Of a stretch of DNA of 64,000 nt, positions 44,439 through 53,803 are shown piece after piece. Source of the DNA: Porticoccus sp905181945 (GTDB taxonomy: Bacteria; Pseudomonadota; Gammaproteobacteria; Pseudomonadales; Porticoccaceae). Each line of letters starts with the position of its first letter. Position 1 is the stretch's first letter. Under the pieces are notes generated by a model that was not told the origin of the DNA, searched no databases, and was given only the letters and a program-made list of their open reading frames with translations. The DNA lies in assembly GCF_047729555.1 (NCBI RefSeq), contig NZ_CP159825.1, forward strand, positions 124,001 through 188,000, given 5' to 3'. A program made the translations under genes and the position numbers.

Positions 44439-46208
44439 GTGAAACTAAAGCAAAATAAGTTGACTGTTTCTCGCTGGCGCTATGCGTTAGTGATGACTGC
44501 GCTCCTAATATTACCAGTAGCACTAATTTGGCATATTGCTGGACTGCAGGTGTTGTCTGATGTAGATAAAGGCTATGAATTTCTTCAAGGAAAAGTCTCA
44601 AAAAAAATGGTTCGTAGGGAAGTCATCCCTGCTTATCGTGGAGTTATTACCGACAGGCACGGCGAACCGCTTGCAATAAGTAGCCCTGTAGTACAGCTGG
44701 TAGCGGATCCTCGGCTAGTAGATGTCAATCATCCTAAATTTTCTGAGTTGGCTGAGCATTTATCAGTAACTAGCGCAAGCTTGAAGAAACGAGTTTTGAG
44801 GTATGCCAAAAGACCATATATGGTTTTGAAGGCAAGAAATTTTTTGCCTCCTGCTGTAGCTGAAAAAATTCTTGCCTGGAAAATACCTGGTATTTATGGA
44901 GAAAAAACATATAAGCGCTTTTATCCTGCAGCCGAGGTGATGTCTCAGATAGTCGGAATCACTGATGACAAGGAGAAAGGTCAGGAGGGCATTGAATCGT
45001 CATATGACAGCACGCTAGCCGGTGTCCCTGGGCGAAAAAAATTACTAAAGGATCGAAGGGGCAACGTGATCAAAGATCTGGGGGTGGAGCGTAATGCTAA
45101 GCCTGGCGAAGCTATAGCCTTAAGTATTGATATGAGGCTCCAGCACAAAGCTTACACTGAATTACAAGACGCTGTTGTTAGGCATCAGGCGACTTCTGGA
45201 TCAATTGTAGTGCTTGATGTGCACACTGGGGAAATTTTAGCAATGGCAAGTCAGCCATCTTACAATCCCAATGATAGGAAAAAATTAAGCTCTGATGCTT
45301 TAAATAAAGGGGCTCGCAATAGAGCAGTTTTAGATTTATTTGAACCGGGATCGACCGTTAAGCCCTTCACTGTTTTGGCAGCCATGGAGAACAGCAAGAT
45401 ATTCGCTGAATCAATTATTGATACAAATCCTGGCTACATACAGGTAGACAAAAAAAGAATAAAGGATGAGCGTAATTATGGGGAGATTGGTCTTGCCGAT
45501 TTACTCAAGAAGTCCAGTAATGTTGGCGCTATAAAATTAGGTCTAGCTGTCGATCCAGAAGATATGCATGATTTATTTTCACGCGTAGGTTTTGGACAGG
45601 TTGTTGGGACGGGTGTCGCAGGTGAAAGCCCAGGAACACTGCCTGTACATAAAAAATCGATGAGACTAGAAAGAGCAAATTTTGCAATTGGATATAGCTT
45701 GAATGCCTCAGCCTTACAGATTGCTCAAGCCTATGCAGTTTTGGCATCTGATGGATTAAAAAGACCAATTACGCTATTAAAAACAGATAAAATTCTAGAA
45801 GGAGAGCAGGTGGTGGATGCAGAACTAGTTGCTATAGTTCGCCAAATGATGACAGGTGTCACTCGTAAAGGAGGGACCGCAGAGAAAGCAGCTATTTATA
45901 CTTATGACGTGGCCGGGAAGACAGGCACTGCTTATAAAAATGTAGCGGGAGGATATGATGATAAGAGATACGTTGCATTATTTGCAGGCATAGTGCCAGC
46001 AGATAAACCGCGTCTAGTGACAGTGGTGATCATAAATGATCCTAAAGTGGGCGGGCATACTGGAGGTCAGGTGGCTGGACCAGTGTATGCGAATGTTACA
46101 GAGAGAGCTCTTAGGGTGTTAATGGTCGCACCAAAAGTAGTAGTCAGCGATAGAGCTGTTGCGTTGAGTGCTAAGCCAAGTCCGATAAGATTTGGAGGTG
46201 ATATTTGA
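44439..46208 (+). CDS. ftsI: Septal peptidoglycan transpeptidase FtsI (PBP3)
   Basis: Crosslinks septal peptidoglycan as partner of FtsW. The 589-residue product has one N-terminal membrane helix, a pedestal domain (REVIPAYRGVITDRHGEPLA) and a transpeptidase domain with the active Ser in FEPGSTVKPFTVL (SxxK), SSN in LLKKSSNVGAIKL and KTGT in DVAGKTGTAYK. The start is GTG with AGGAAGAG upstream. Its stop overlaps the murE ATG (TGATG). Confidence 0.96.
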   Translation: MKLKQNKLTVSRWRYALVMTALLILPVALIWHIAGLQVLSDVDKGYEFLQGKVSKKMVRREVIPAYRGVITDRHGEPLAISSPVVQLVADPRLVDVNHPKFSELAEHLSVTSASLKKRVLRYAKRPYMVLKARNFLPPAVAEKILAWKIPGIYGEKTYKRFYPAAEVMSQIVGITDDKEKGQEGIESSYDSTLAGVPGRKKLLKDRRGNVIKDLGVERNAKPGEAIALSIDMRLQHKAYTELQDAVVRHQATSGSIVVLDVHTGEILAMASQPSYNPNDRKKLSSDALNKGARNRAVLDLFEPGSTVKPFTVLAAMENSKIFAESIIDTNPGYIQVDKKRIKDERNYGEIGLADLLKKSSNVGAIKLGLAVDPEDMHDLFSRVGFGQVVGTGVAGESPGTLPVHKKSMRLERANFAIGYSLNASALQIAQAYAVLASDGLKRPITLLKTDKILEGEQVVDAELVAIVRQMMTGVTRKGGTAEKAAIYTYDVAGKTGTAYKNVAGGYDDKRYVALFAGIVPADKPRLVTVVIINDPKVGGHTGGQVAGPVYANVTERALRVLMVAPKVVVSDRAVALSAKPSPIRFGGDI

Positions 46209-47746
46209 TGGCGGTATTGAATAGGCCAATTACCCGAAGTCTAGGAAGCTTGATGCCAGAGGTTTTGTTTCCTGAAGAGTTAATCAATTTGAAGATTTCT
46301 GGTCTCTGTCTCGATAGTCGACTGGTTGAAAGTGGCGATTTATTTATTGCGGTCCCTGGGTTTTCACACGATGGACGAGATCATATTCAGTCATCACTTA
46401 AGGCTGGCGCAGAAGTCGTGCTTGCTCATGCAGACGGAATTTTCCTTCAAGAGCATGACAGAGTAATACCGATACCAAGCTTGAATAAGAAAATAAGTGA
46501 AATTTCTGGACGTTTTTATTCTGATCCATCTCATAACATAGCACTGACTGGCGTGACTGGAACTAACGGAAAAACCACTTGCACGCACCTATTGGCACAG
46601 CTATTTAGCCTTACAGGTAATCCTGCTGGAGTTATCGGGACTTTGGGTTACGGGTGCGTAAAGAATGGAATATCTGAGCTAAGTGGTGAAGGGATAACGA
46701 CACCGGATCCTATTACTCTTCAGGCGGTTCTGGCTAGCTTTGTGTACCACAATATAAGTAAAGCAGTTATGGAGGTATCTTCTCATAGCCTCAGTCAATT
46801 TAGGGTTCATGGTCTATTGTTTGATACGGCCATATTTACTAATTTGAGCCATGACCATTTAGATTATCATGGCGATTTTACAAACTACGCTGCCGCTAAG
46901 AAGCAGCTATTCAACATGCCTGATCTGCAGACCGCTGTGATTAACGAGGATGATCCTGTCGGTCTAGAGATAACTAAAGAGTTACCCTCGTCCGTAAATG
47001 TGTTTACTTTCTCTTTAATGAATCCAAGCGCGGCTATCTACGCTAAGGATGTAAGTCTATCAGTGTCAGGCATTGAGGCGAATATTTGCACCCCTTGGGG
47101 CAATGGTATGCTCAAGAGCCAGCTTATCGGTAGGTTTAATTTGCTCAATTTGCTAGCTGTCGTTGGAGCTGCTTGCTCCCAAGGATTGGTTTTCGAGGAG
47201 GCTATAAGACTGATTCCTCAACTTACCGGAGTGCCAGGGCGAATGGAGATTGTTTCTAGTTTGGGTGACTCTGGTGATGTCAAAATTTCTGAACCAGCGA
47301 TTGTGGTAGATTTTGCTCATACTCCGGATGCTTTAAAAAATACACTAGAGACTTTACAGCAATTTTGTCATGGAAAATTATGGTGTGTGTTTGGGTGCGG
47401 GGGTGACCGGGACAAAGCTAAACGGCCAAAAATGGGCAATATTGCTAGCCAGTTAGCAGATCAGGTTGTTGTGACAAGCGACAATCCTCGCGGGGAGAGC
47501 CCGGAAACGATTATTAATGAGATTCTTTCCGATGTCATTTCTGAGGCAAAGACTGATCGATCGTCCGTTCATGTGATTCCAGATAGAAGAAAGGCTATTG
47601 ATTTTGCTGTTCAGTCTGCGACCAAGAAGGATATTGTTTTAATCGCCGGAAAGGGGCATGAGCTGTATCAGTTTACTGGACATAAAATGATACCTTTTAG
47701 CGACCAAGTCGAGGCCAGTCTGGCTCTACAGAGGAGGGGTGGCTAG
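46208..47746 (+). CDS. murE: UDP-MurNAc-L-Ala-D-Glu:meso-diaminopimelate ligase
   Basis: Adds meso-diaminopimelate to the muropeptide precursor. The 512-residue Mur ligase has the P-loop VTGTNGKTTCTHLLAQL, MEVSSHSLSQFRVHG, and in the C-terminal domain the DNPRGESPETI motif, whose Arg marks meso-DAP specificity. The start ATG at 46208 overlaps the ftsI stop; GGAGGTGAT precedes it. murF follows immediately. Confidence 0.96.
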   Translation: MAVLNRPITRSLGSLMPEVLFPEELINLKISGLCLDSRLVESGDLFIAVPGFSHDGRDHIQSSLKAGAEVVLAHADGIFLQEHDRVIPIPSLNKKISEISGRFYSDPSHNIALTGVTGTNGKTTCTHLLAQLFSLTGNPAGVIGTLGYGCVKNGISELSGEGITTPDPITLQAVLASFVYHNISKAVMEVSSHSLSQFRVHGLLFDTAIFTNLSHDHLDYHGDFTNYAAAKKQLFNMPDLQTAVINEDDPVGLEITKELPSSVNVFTFSLMNPSAAIYAKDVSLSVSGIEANICTPWGNGMLKSQLIGRFNLLNLLAVVGAACSQGLVFEEAIRLIPQLTGVPGRMEIVSSLGDSGDVKISEPAIVVDFAHTPDALKNTLETLQQFCHGKLWCVFGCGGDRDKAKRPKMGNIASQLADQVVVTSDNPRGESPETIINEILSDVISEAKTDRSSVHVIPDRRKAIDFAVQSATKKDIVLIAGKGHELYQFTGHKMIPFSDQVEASLALQRRGG

Positions 47747-49126
47747 TTGATAAATACATTAATGCTCTCGAAAATGGCTCTAGAATACGGCGGAACAATT
47801 ATGTACCCAGATTGCCATTTTCAGTCTGTATCGACAGACAGTCGTAGTTTAAAGAAAGGTCAATTATTTGTTGCTCTCAAAGGAGAGAAATTTGATGGAC
47901 ATGAATTTATTTCGTTGATTTCATCTCAAGCAAGCGGATTGGTGGTTGAGCGTCCAATGAGCGACCTAGTCATGAGTCAGTGGGTGGTTCCCGACACAAC
48001 TAAGGCGCTAGGACAGATTGCTGCAGTTAATCGTAAGCATCTTAATGGATGTTTAATTGCTATAACAGGAAGCTGCGGGAAAACTTTAGTTAAAGAGATG
48101 ATTGCAGCTATTCTCAGCAAGACGGGATCGGTATTGTTCACAAAAGGAAATCTAAATAATGAAATTGGAGTTCCTCGTACCTTGATGGAGATTCGCTGTG
48201 AACATAATTATGCGGTAATTGAAATGGGTGCAAGAGCTAATGGAGATATAGATTATCTCTGTAGTTTTACTAAACCGAATGTTGTTTTAGTAAACAATAT
48301 TTTGCCTGCACATCTTGAAAGTTTTGGCACTCTTAGTGATATTGCTAAAGCGAAAGGTGAGATCTACAGGAATCTCTCTGCCGGAGATACTGCAGTTATC
48401 AACCTTGATGAAAGTTATGCTCAGATGTGGCATGAATCAACAAACGCAAGGGTCTTGAATTTTTCGATCAATAAGGCTCATGCCGACTTTACTGCCAAGA
48501 ATCTTGTCTTAAAAGAAAACGGCAGCTATAGCTTTATTTTAGTTACTCCTGAGGGAGAATCAGCCATATCTCTTACTTTAAGCGGGAAGCACAATGTTGT
48601 AAACGCGATTGCAGCAGCAGCTTGTTCTTATGCGGCAGGTGCTTCAATGTCCTCTATTGTGGACGGTCTGAATCATCTAAAGCAGATACCAGGCAGAATG
48701 AATCTTGAGGAGCTACCTTCTGGAGTCACTTGTATTGATGATAGCTATAATGCAAACCCGGGTTCAGTAAAAGCAGCCATTGATAGCCTTGTGGAGATCC
48801 GCAGTCTTCATGTCTTAATATTGGGTGATATGGCAGAGCTTGGTGATGATGAGGTCTCCCTACATGCTGATATAGGCAGCTACGCATTAAATAAAGGCGT
48901 GGATATTCTTTTAGCCCTTGGCCCTCTTTCTTTTTATGCTGCCAGAGAATTTGGTCAAAGTGGTCAGCACTTTAAAAGCAAGCAAGAATTGATTGATTAT
49001 TTAAATAGCAGTGAATTCTTAAACTCAGGTGTGCTTGATTTCGGATCAGCTATCCTGGTAAAAGGGTCAAGATTCATGGCTATGGACGACATATCCCAGT
49101 TGATAAAAAAATTAGGGGAGACCTAA
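47747..49126 (+). CDS. murF: UDP-MurNAc-tripeptide:D-Ala-D-Ala ligase
   Basis: Adds D-Ala-D-Ala, finishing the UDP-MurNAc-pentapeptide. The 459-residue Mur ligase shows the P-loop AITGSCGKTLVKEMIAAIL (GSCGKT in place of the common GSxGKT), FTKGNLNNEIGVPRTL, AVIEMGARANGDI and the C-terminal DDSYNANPGSVKAAID. The start is TTG directly after the murE stop, preceded by GGAGGGG at good spacing. Confidence 0.95.
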   Translation: MINTLMLSKMALEYGGTIMYPDCHFQSVSTDSRSLKKGQLFVALKGEKFDGHEFISLISSQASGLVVERPMSDLVMSQWVVPDTTKALGQIAAVNRKHLNGCLIAITGSCGKTLVKEMIAAILSKTGSVLFTKGNLNNEIGVPRTLMEIRCEHNYAVIEMGARANGDIDYLCSFTKPNVVLVNNILPAHLESFGTLSDIAKAKGEIYRNLSAGDTAVINLDESYAQMWHESTNARVLNFSINKAHADFTAKNLVLKENGSYSFILVTPEGESAISLTLSGKHNVVNAIAAAACSYAAGASMSSIVDGLNHLKQIPGRMNLEELPSGVTCIDDSYNANPGSVKAAIDSLVEIRSLHVLILGDMAELGDDEVSLHADIGSYALNKGVDILLALGPLSFYAAREFGQSGQHFKSKQELIDYLNSSEFLNSGVLDFGSAILVKGSRFMAMDDISQLIKKLGET

Positions 49127-50209
49127 ATGCTTGTCTGGCTAGCTGACCACTTAACGCAGTATTTTACTGGCTTTGGCGTAGTGCAGTATATAACTGTCCG
49201 AGCAGTCATGGCTGCACTAACCTCTTTAGGAATCTCATTGATTTTTGGGCCGTGGATGATCCGTCGTCTGACTTACCTTCAGATTGGGCAGTCAGTTAGG
49301 AGTGATGGCCCTGCTAGCCATCTAGTCAAGACTGGAACACCAACCATGGGCGGGGTATTGATACTTTTTTCTATCTTTACTAGTACGCTTCTTTGGTCAG
49401 ATCTTCTTAATCCATATGTTTGGATAGTGCTGCTGACGACTTTTTTGTTTGGAATTATTGGCTGGGTCGATGATTACCGAAAGGTGATTAAAAACAACTC
49501 TCAAGGTATTTTGGCTAAATGGAAGTATTTTTGGCAGTCATTGGTAGGAATTATAGTTGCAGTTATTCTTTATAAGATAGGCGGTATTGGTGTTGAAAAC
49601 GAGCTAATAGTTCCTTTTTTTAAGGATATAGCGTTGCCGCTAGGTATGTTTTATATCGTGCTCACTTATTTTGTAATTGTCGGCAGCAGTAATGCGGTAA
49701 ATCTTACGGATGGCTTAGATGGTTTGGCTATTATGCCTATAGTCTTAATTGGCAGTGCCTTGGGGCTAATAGGTTATTTGGTAGGACATATAGAGTTTGC
49801 AGAATATTTGCATATTCCTTATGTGCCTGGTGCTGGAGAGGTGGGGGTGTTTTGTGCGGCGCTTGTTGGCGCCGGTATGGGGTTCCTCTGGTTTAACACG
49901 TACCCTGCTCAAATTTTTATGGGAGATGTTGGATCATTATCTTTGGGCGCAGCCTTAGGTGTTGTGGCGGTAATAACTAGACATGAAATTGTTTTTTTTA
50001 TCATGAGTGGCATTTTTGTTATGGAGGCAGTATCGGTGATGATGCAAGTAGCTTCTTTCAAGTTAACTGGTCGTCGAATTTTCCGTATGGCTCCAATTCA
50101 TCATCACTTTGAATTAAAAGGTTGGCCCGAACCTCGTGTCATCGTTAGATTTTGGATTATCACGGCCATGCTGGTATTGCTTGGCTTGGTAACACTGAAG
50201 CTTAGGTAG
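49127..50209 (+). CDS. mraY: Phospho-N-acetylmuramoyl-pentapeptide transferase
   Basis: Transfers phospho-MurNAc-pentapeptide to undecaprenyl phosphate, giving lipid I. The 360-residue membrane protein has about ten helices and the family motifs KTGTPTMGGVLIL, GWVDDYRKV, NAVNLTDGLDGLAI, FMGDVGSLSLGAALG and the cytoplasmic His motif MAPIHHHFELKGWPE. It begins at an ATG right after the murF stop. Confidence 0.97.
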   Translation: MLVWLADHLTQYFTGFGVVQYITVRAVMAALTSLGISLIFGPWMIRRLTYLQIGQSVRSDGPASHLVKTGTPTMGGVLILFSIFTSTLLWSDLLNPYVWIVLLTTFLFGIIGWVDDYRKVIKNNSQGILAKWKYFWQSLVGIIVAVILYKIGGIGVENELIVPFFKDIALPLGMFYIVLTYFVIVGSSNAVNLTDGLDGLAIMPIVLIGSALGLIGYLVGHIEFAEYLHIPYVPGAGEVGVFCAALVGAGMGFLWFNTYPAQIFMGDVGSLSLGAALGVVAVITRHEIVFFIMSGIFVMEAVSVMMQVASFKLTGRRIFRMAPIHHHFELKGWPEPRVIVRFWIITAMLVLLGLVTLKLR

Positions 50210-50216
50210 CAAGAGA

Positions 50217-51572
50217 ATGGATTTACCAATGAGGCAGTTAATAGCAAGCAATAAGCTCAAAATGGTAGTAGGTATTGGTGTTACAGGATTTTCTGTGGCT
50301 CGACACCTGTCTCAATTGGGGCAACATTTTGTGATGTTAGATACTCGCCAAAACCCCCCTTTGCTTGAACAGTTTAAGGCCGAGTTTCCAGACATATCAA
50401 TATCGCTAGGAGAGCTCGCTACTGATAGCTTTAAGAATGCTGATGAGATCATCCTTAGCCCTGGACTGTCTAGGCAAATTCCAGCTATTCAAACTGCGAT
50501 CGAGTTAAATATCCCAGTAATAAATGATATTGAATTATTTTCTCGATCTGCTAAGGCTCCTATTATTGCTATTACAGGCTCAAATGGCAAAAGTACTGTC
50601 ACTACAATAGTGGGAGAGATGTGTACTGCTGCAGGTCGTTCGGTGGGTATTGGCGGGAACCTAGGGACGCCTGCGCTTGAATTGCTTGATCAGAATGCGC
50701 AGCTTTATGTTTTAGAGTTATCAAGTTTTCAGCTAGAGTCTGTTGGCAGTCTGTGTGCTGAAGTAGCAGTAGTGCTTAATGTTAGTGCAGATCATATGGA
50801 TCGCTACAAAACATTACTTGATTACCATCAGGCCAAGCATCGGATTTTTAATGGGGCTCGCCAGGTGATAGTTAACCGGAATGATAGGCTTAGTGCGCCA
50901 CTAGTTGGAGACAAAGTAAAAACATGGAGCTTTGGCCTTGACCGCTCAGATTTTAATGGTTTTGGGTTAGTTTCTGGAGATGACGGTCAATCATGGCTGA
51001 CTTATGAATTTGAGAAATTAATGCCTGAAAGCGAACTTGGAATAAAAGGATTGCACAATACAAGCAATGCTCTTGCTGCTTTAGCCTTAGGCTCAGCAGT
51101 AAATTTTCCCTTGAGGTCAATGTTACAAGTATTGCGTCAATTTACCGGGTTGCCTCATCGATGCCAGACAATAAGAGTTCTAAATGGCGTAACTTATATC
51201 AACGATTCTAAGGCAACAAATTTAGGCGCTACTTTGGCAGCCATTAAAGGGCTTGGCTGTAATAATATAATTTTGATTGCTGGCGGCCAAGGGAAAGCAC
51301 AAGATTTTTCAGCCCTCTCCACTGCGCTAACTGGGACGGTTAAGCAGCTTGTATTAATAGGCGAAGCCGCATCTGAAATAGGTAATGCTGTTTCTGGAAA
51401 AATAGACACTATTTATGCAATAAGTATTGAGTGTGCAGTAAGAGCATCTTGCGAAATTGCACAGCTGAGAGACATTGTTTTGTTGTCCCCGGGATGCTCA
51501 AGTTTTGATATGTTTGCTGATTTTGAAGATAGGGGTGAGAAATTCATCTGCGCAGTAGAGGATTTGAGATGA
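50217..51572 (+). CDS. murD: UDP-MurNAc-L-alanine:D-glutamate ligase
   Basis: Adds D-glutamate to UDP-MurNAc-L-Ala. The 451-residue Mur ligase has the N-terminal UDP-binding fold (VVGIGVTGFSVARHLSQLG), P-loop AITGSNGKSTVTTIVGEM, LELSSFQLESV, and C-terminal VTYINDSKATNLGATLAAI and LLSPGCSSFDMFADFEDRGE. It lies 7 bp after mraY and overlaps ftsW by 4 bp (ATGA). Confidence 0.96.
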   Translation: MDLPMRQLIASNKLKMVVGIGVTGFSVARHLSQLGQHFVMLDTRQNPPLLEQFKAEFPDISISLGELATDSFKNADEIILSPGLSRQIPAIQTAIELNIPVINDIELFSRSAKAPIIAITGSNGKSTVTTIVGEMCTAAGRSVGIGGNLGTPALELLDQNAQLYVLELSSFQLESVGSLCAEVAVVLNVSADHMDRYKTLLDYHQAKHRIFNGARQVIVNRNDRLSAPLVGDKVKTWSFGLDRSDFNGFGLVSGDDGQSWLTYEFEKLMPESELGIKGLHNTSNALAALALGSAVNFPLRSMLQVLRQFTGLPHRCQTIRVLNGVTYINDSKATNLGATLAAIKGLGCNNIILIAGGQGKAQDFSALSTALTGTVKQLVLIGEAASEIGNAVSGKIDTIYAISIECAVRASCEIAQLRDIVLLSPGCSSFDMFADFEDRGEKFICAVEDLR

Positions 51573-52746
51573 ATTCAAGACCGCTGCAGCCGAGGGAAGG
51601 TTTTTTGCGTTCTCTGCAATGCATAGATCAACCCCTCTTATTTGCAATGCTGGCTATTCTTACGATTGGCTTAGTGATGATTTATTCCGCTTCAATTAGT
51701 CATGCTCAGGTTGAGTATGGCGATGGCTTTTATTACCTTAAGCGACATTTAATATTTCTTGTGCTTGGCATGATTACAGCCGCCATCATTCTAGCCGCAC
51801 CTTCGCGAATTTGGTACCGACTCTCCCCCCATTGTTCATAGTCACAGTTTTGCTGCTGCTGGTAGTTCTATTCACACCGGAGATCAATGGAAGTAAGCGT
51901 TGGATCTCTCTTGGACCCTTTAATCTGCAAGCTGCAGAGGTAGCTAAATTTACTGTCATTTTGTTTCTGGCGGGTTATTTGGAGCGTCATCAAGAGCAAC
52001 TTAGAGCCGAATGGAGGAGCGTCTTTAAACCTTTAGTTGTGGTTGGATTAGTGATTATTCTTTTATTTTTTGAGCCAGATTATGGATCTATGGTAGTCAT
52101 AAGTGCCACAGTTTTTTGTATGTTATTTATTGCGGGAGTTGCTCTTTGGCAATTTGGCATAATATCCATTTTAGCTGCTGCTGGCTTATCTTATGTTGCC
52201 ATTATGGAGCAGTACAGATGGGAGCGCTTAAAGACATTTATGAATCCTTGGTTAGACCCTGGAGATTCTGGTTATCAAATAACAAACTCAATGATGGCTT
52301 TTGGTCAAGGAGAATGGTTGGGGGCTGGTTTAGGTAAGAGCGTGCAAAAACTTCACTATTTGCCTGAGGCTCATACTGATTTTATTTTTTCCATTTATGC
52401 TGAAGAATTTGGATTAGTTGGCGTTACATTAGTCGTATTTTTGTATGCGCTGTTGGTGCATCGGATATTGCATATAGCCCGTCAAGCGATGAAAAGTAAA
52501 GATTGGTTTGCCACTTACAGTTGTATTGGTATTGCCATGCTTTTGGCAATGCAATCATTTATTAATATAGGCGTTACTTCAGGATTACTACCTACAAAAG
52601 GACTAACGTTACCTTTTATTAGTTATGGCGGGAGTAGCCTTCTTGTTTGTATTGCGATGGTGGTGTTGGTTTTGAAAATTAGCTCAGAAGTAGGTGATAC
52701 TCGAGAGACAGGAAAGCGGGTGAGGCGTGATAGAGCAGAGATGTAA
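51569..52746 (+). CDS. ftsW: Septal peptidoglycan polymerase FtsW, reading frame broken at a C6 run
   Basis: SEDS-family glycosyltransferase that polymerises septal peptidoglycan with FtsI. Two overlapping frames together give one FtsW of about 392 residues. The first (51569-51841) runs through IYSASISHAQ and the first helices and then stops; the second, one base back, picks up at LFIVTVLLLLVVLFTP and continues through GSKRWISLGPFNLQ, EYLPEAHTDFIF-type LPEAHTDFIFSIYAEEFG and TKGLTLPFISYGGSS. The switch falls at CCCCCC, 51825-51830; one more C would restore a single frame. ftsW is essential, so a sequencing or assembly error is the likeliest cause. It overlaps murD by 4 bp and murG by 20 bp. 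Confidence 0.9.
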
Positions 52747-53803
52747 TAAGGTGATGATAATGGCCGGAGGTACTGGCGGACATATTTTTCCTGCTCTGTC
52801 AGTGGCGGAGGTATTAAGGAGCAAAAATATTGCTGTTACGTGGCTCGGTACTCGCGCAGGTATCGAGATGGAGCTGGTTCCAGCTAAAAATTTCCCTATT
52901 GATTATATCGATGTAGAAGGGCTAAGGGGCGCTGGAATAATGAAGTGGTTGAGGGCGCCTTATATTATAGTCAGGGCTATATTCCAGACTCTGGCTGTAA
53001 TCCGCAAAGAGTCCCCAGATGTTATTTTAGGTCTAGGTGGTTTTGTGTCAGGACCCGGCGGCATTGCTGCTCGAATACTTGGGCTACCATTGGTTATTCA
53101 CGAGCAAAATGCAATTGCAGGGACTACTAATAAGCTGTTAGCTAAAGTTGCTAACCGAGTCCTAACTGCTTTCCCTAATACACTCACTCAGGGTGAGTGG
53201 GTTGGAAATCCAGTTCGCAGTGAAATTATTGCACTGCAGTCGCCGCTACTTAGTTCTAATAGAGAGACTCACCCTTTAAGGATCTTAGTATTAGGTGGGA
53301 GCCTTGGTGCGATAACAATTAATCATCAAATTCCTTTAGCGCTAGCTACTATAGGGAAGCCTCATTGGTTTGAGGTTAGACATCAGTCTGGTAAAAAACA
53401 TTTAAAAAATACTAAGAATGCATACAAGAATGCTGGTTTCAAGATTACTGTGGAGCCGTTTATAGCTGATATGGCTGGAGCTTATAAATGGGCCGATGTA
53501 GTTATTTGCAGGGCAGGTGCACTAACAATCTCAGAGCTGACTACAGTAGGTATCGGGGCGCTCTTAATACCTTTCCCTTACGCAGTTGACGATCACCAAA
53601 CTCGAAATGGCGAATGGCTCGTGCAGCATGGAGCTGCAATTATGATTAAGGAGTCAGACTTAACAACCGAGGGGTTGGCATCAATCTTAAATGAGTGGTT
53701 AGGGGATCGAAGTAATTTAATCTCTATGGCAATCAATTCAAGACGATTGGCAAAAGTAGACGCTACTGACCTAGTGGTCGATATTTGTATGGAGGTAGCA
53801 TGA
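52727..53803 (+). CDS. murG: Lipid II synthase MurG (GlcNAc transferase)
   Basis: Peripheral membrane GT-B enzyme that adds GlcNAc to lipid I. The 358-residue product has IMAGGTGGHIFPALSVAEVL, VLGLGGFVSGPGGIAARILG-type loop, VIHEQNAIAGTTNKLLA and the UDP-GlcNAc site VICRAGALTISELT. The GTG at 52727 lies inside the ftsW end and gives the few residues that normally precede the IMAGGTGGH loop; GTG 52751 or ATG 52754 are alternatives. It overlaps the murC ATG (ATGA). Confidence 0.94.
   Translation: MIEQRCNKVMIMAGGTGGHIFPALSVAEVLRSKNIAVTWLGTRAGIEMELVPAKNFPIDYIDVEGLRGAGIMKWLRAPYIIVRAIFQTLAVIRKESPDVILGLGGFVSGPGGIAARILGLPLVIHEQNAIAGTTNKLLAKVANRVLTAFPNTLTQGEWVGNPVRSEIIALQSPLLSSNRETHPLRILVLGGSLGAITINHQIPLALATIGKPHWFEVRHQSGKKHLKNTKNAYKNAGFKITVEPFIADMAGAYKWADVVICRAGALTISELTTVGIGALLIPFPYAVDDHQTRNGEWLVQHGAAIMIKESDLTTEGLASILNEWLGDRSNLISMAINSRRLAKVDATDLVVDICMEVA

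Noticed and set aside
51811..52746. Reading the second half of ftsW as a separate gene
   Set aside because: It has no ribosome site and its N-terminus continues the first FtsW half across the C6 run.
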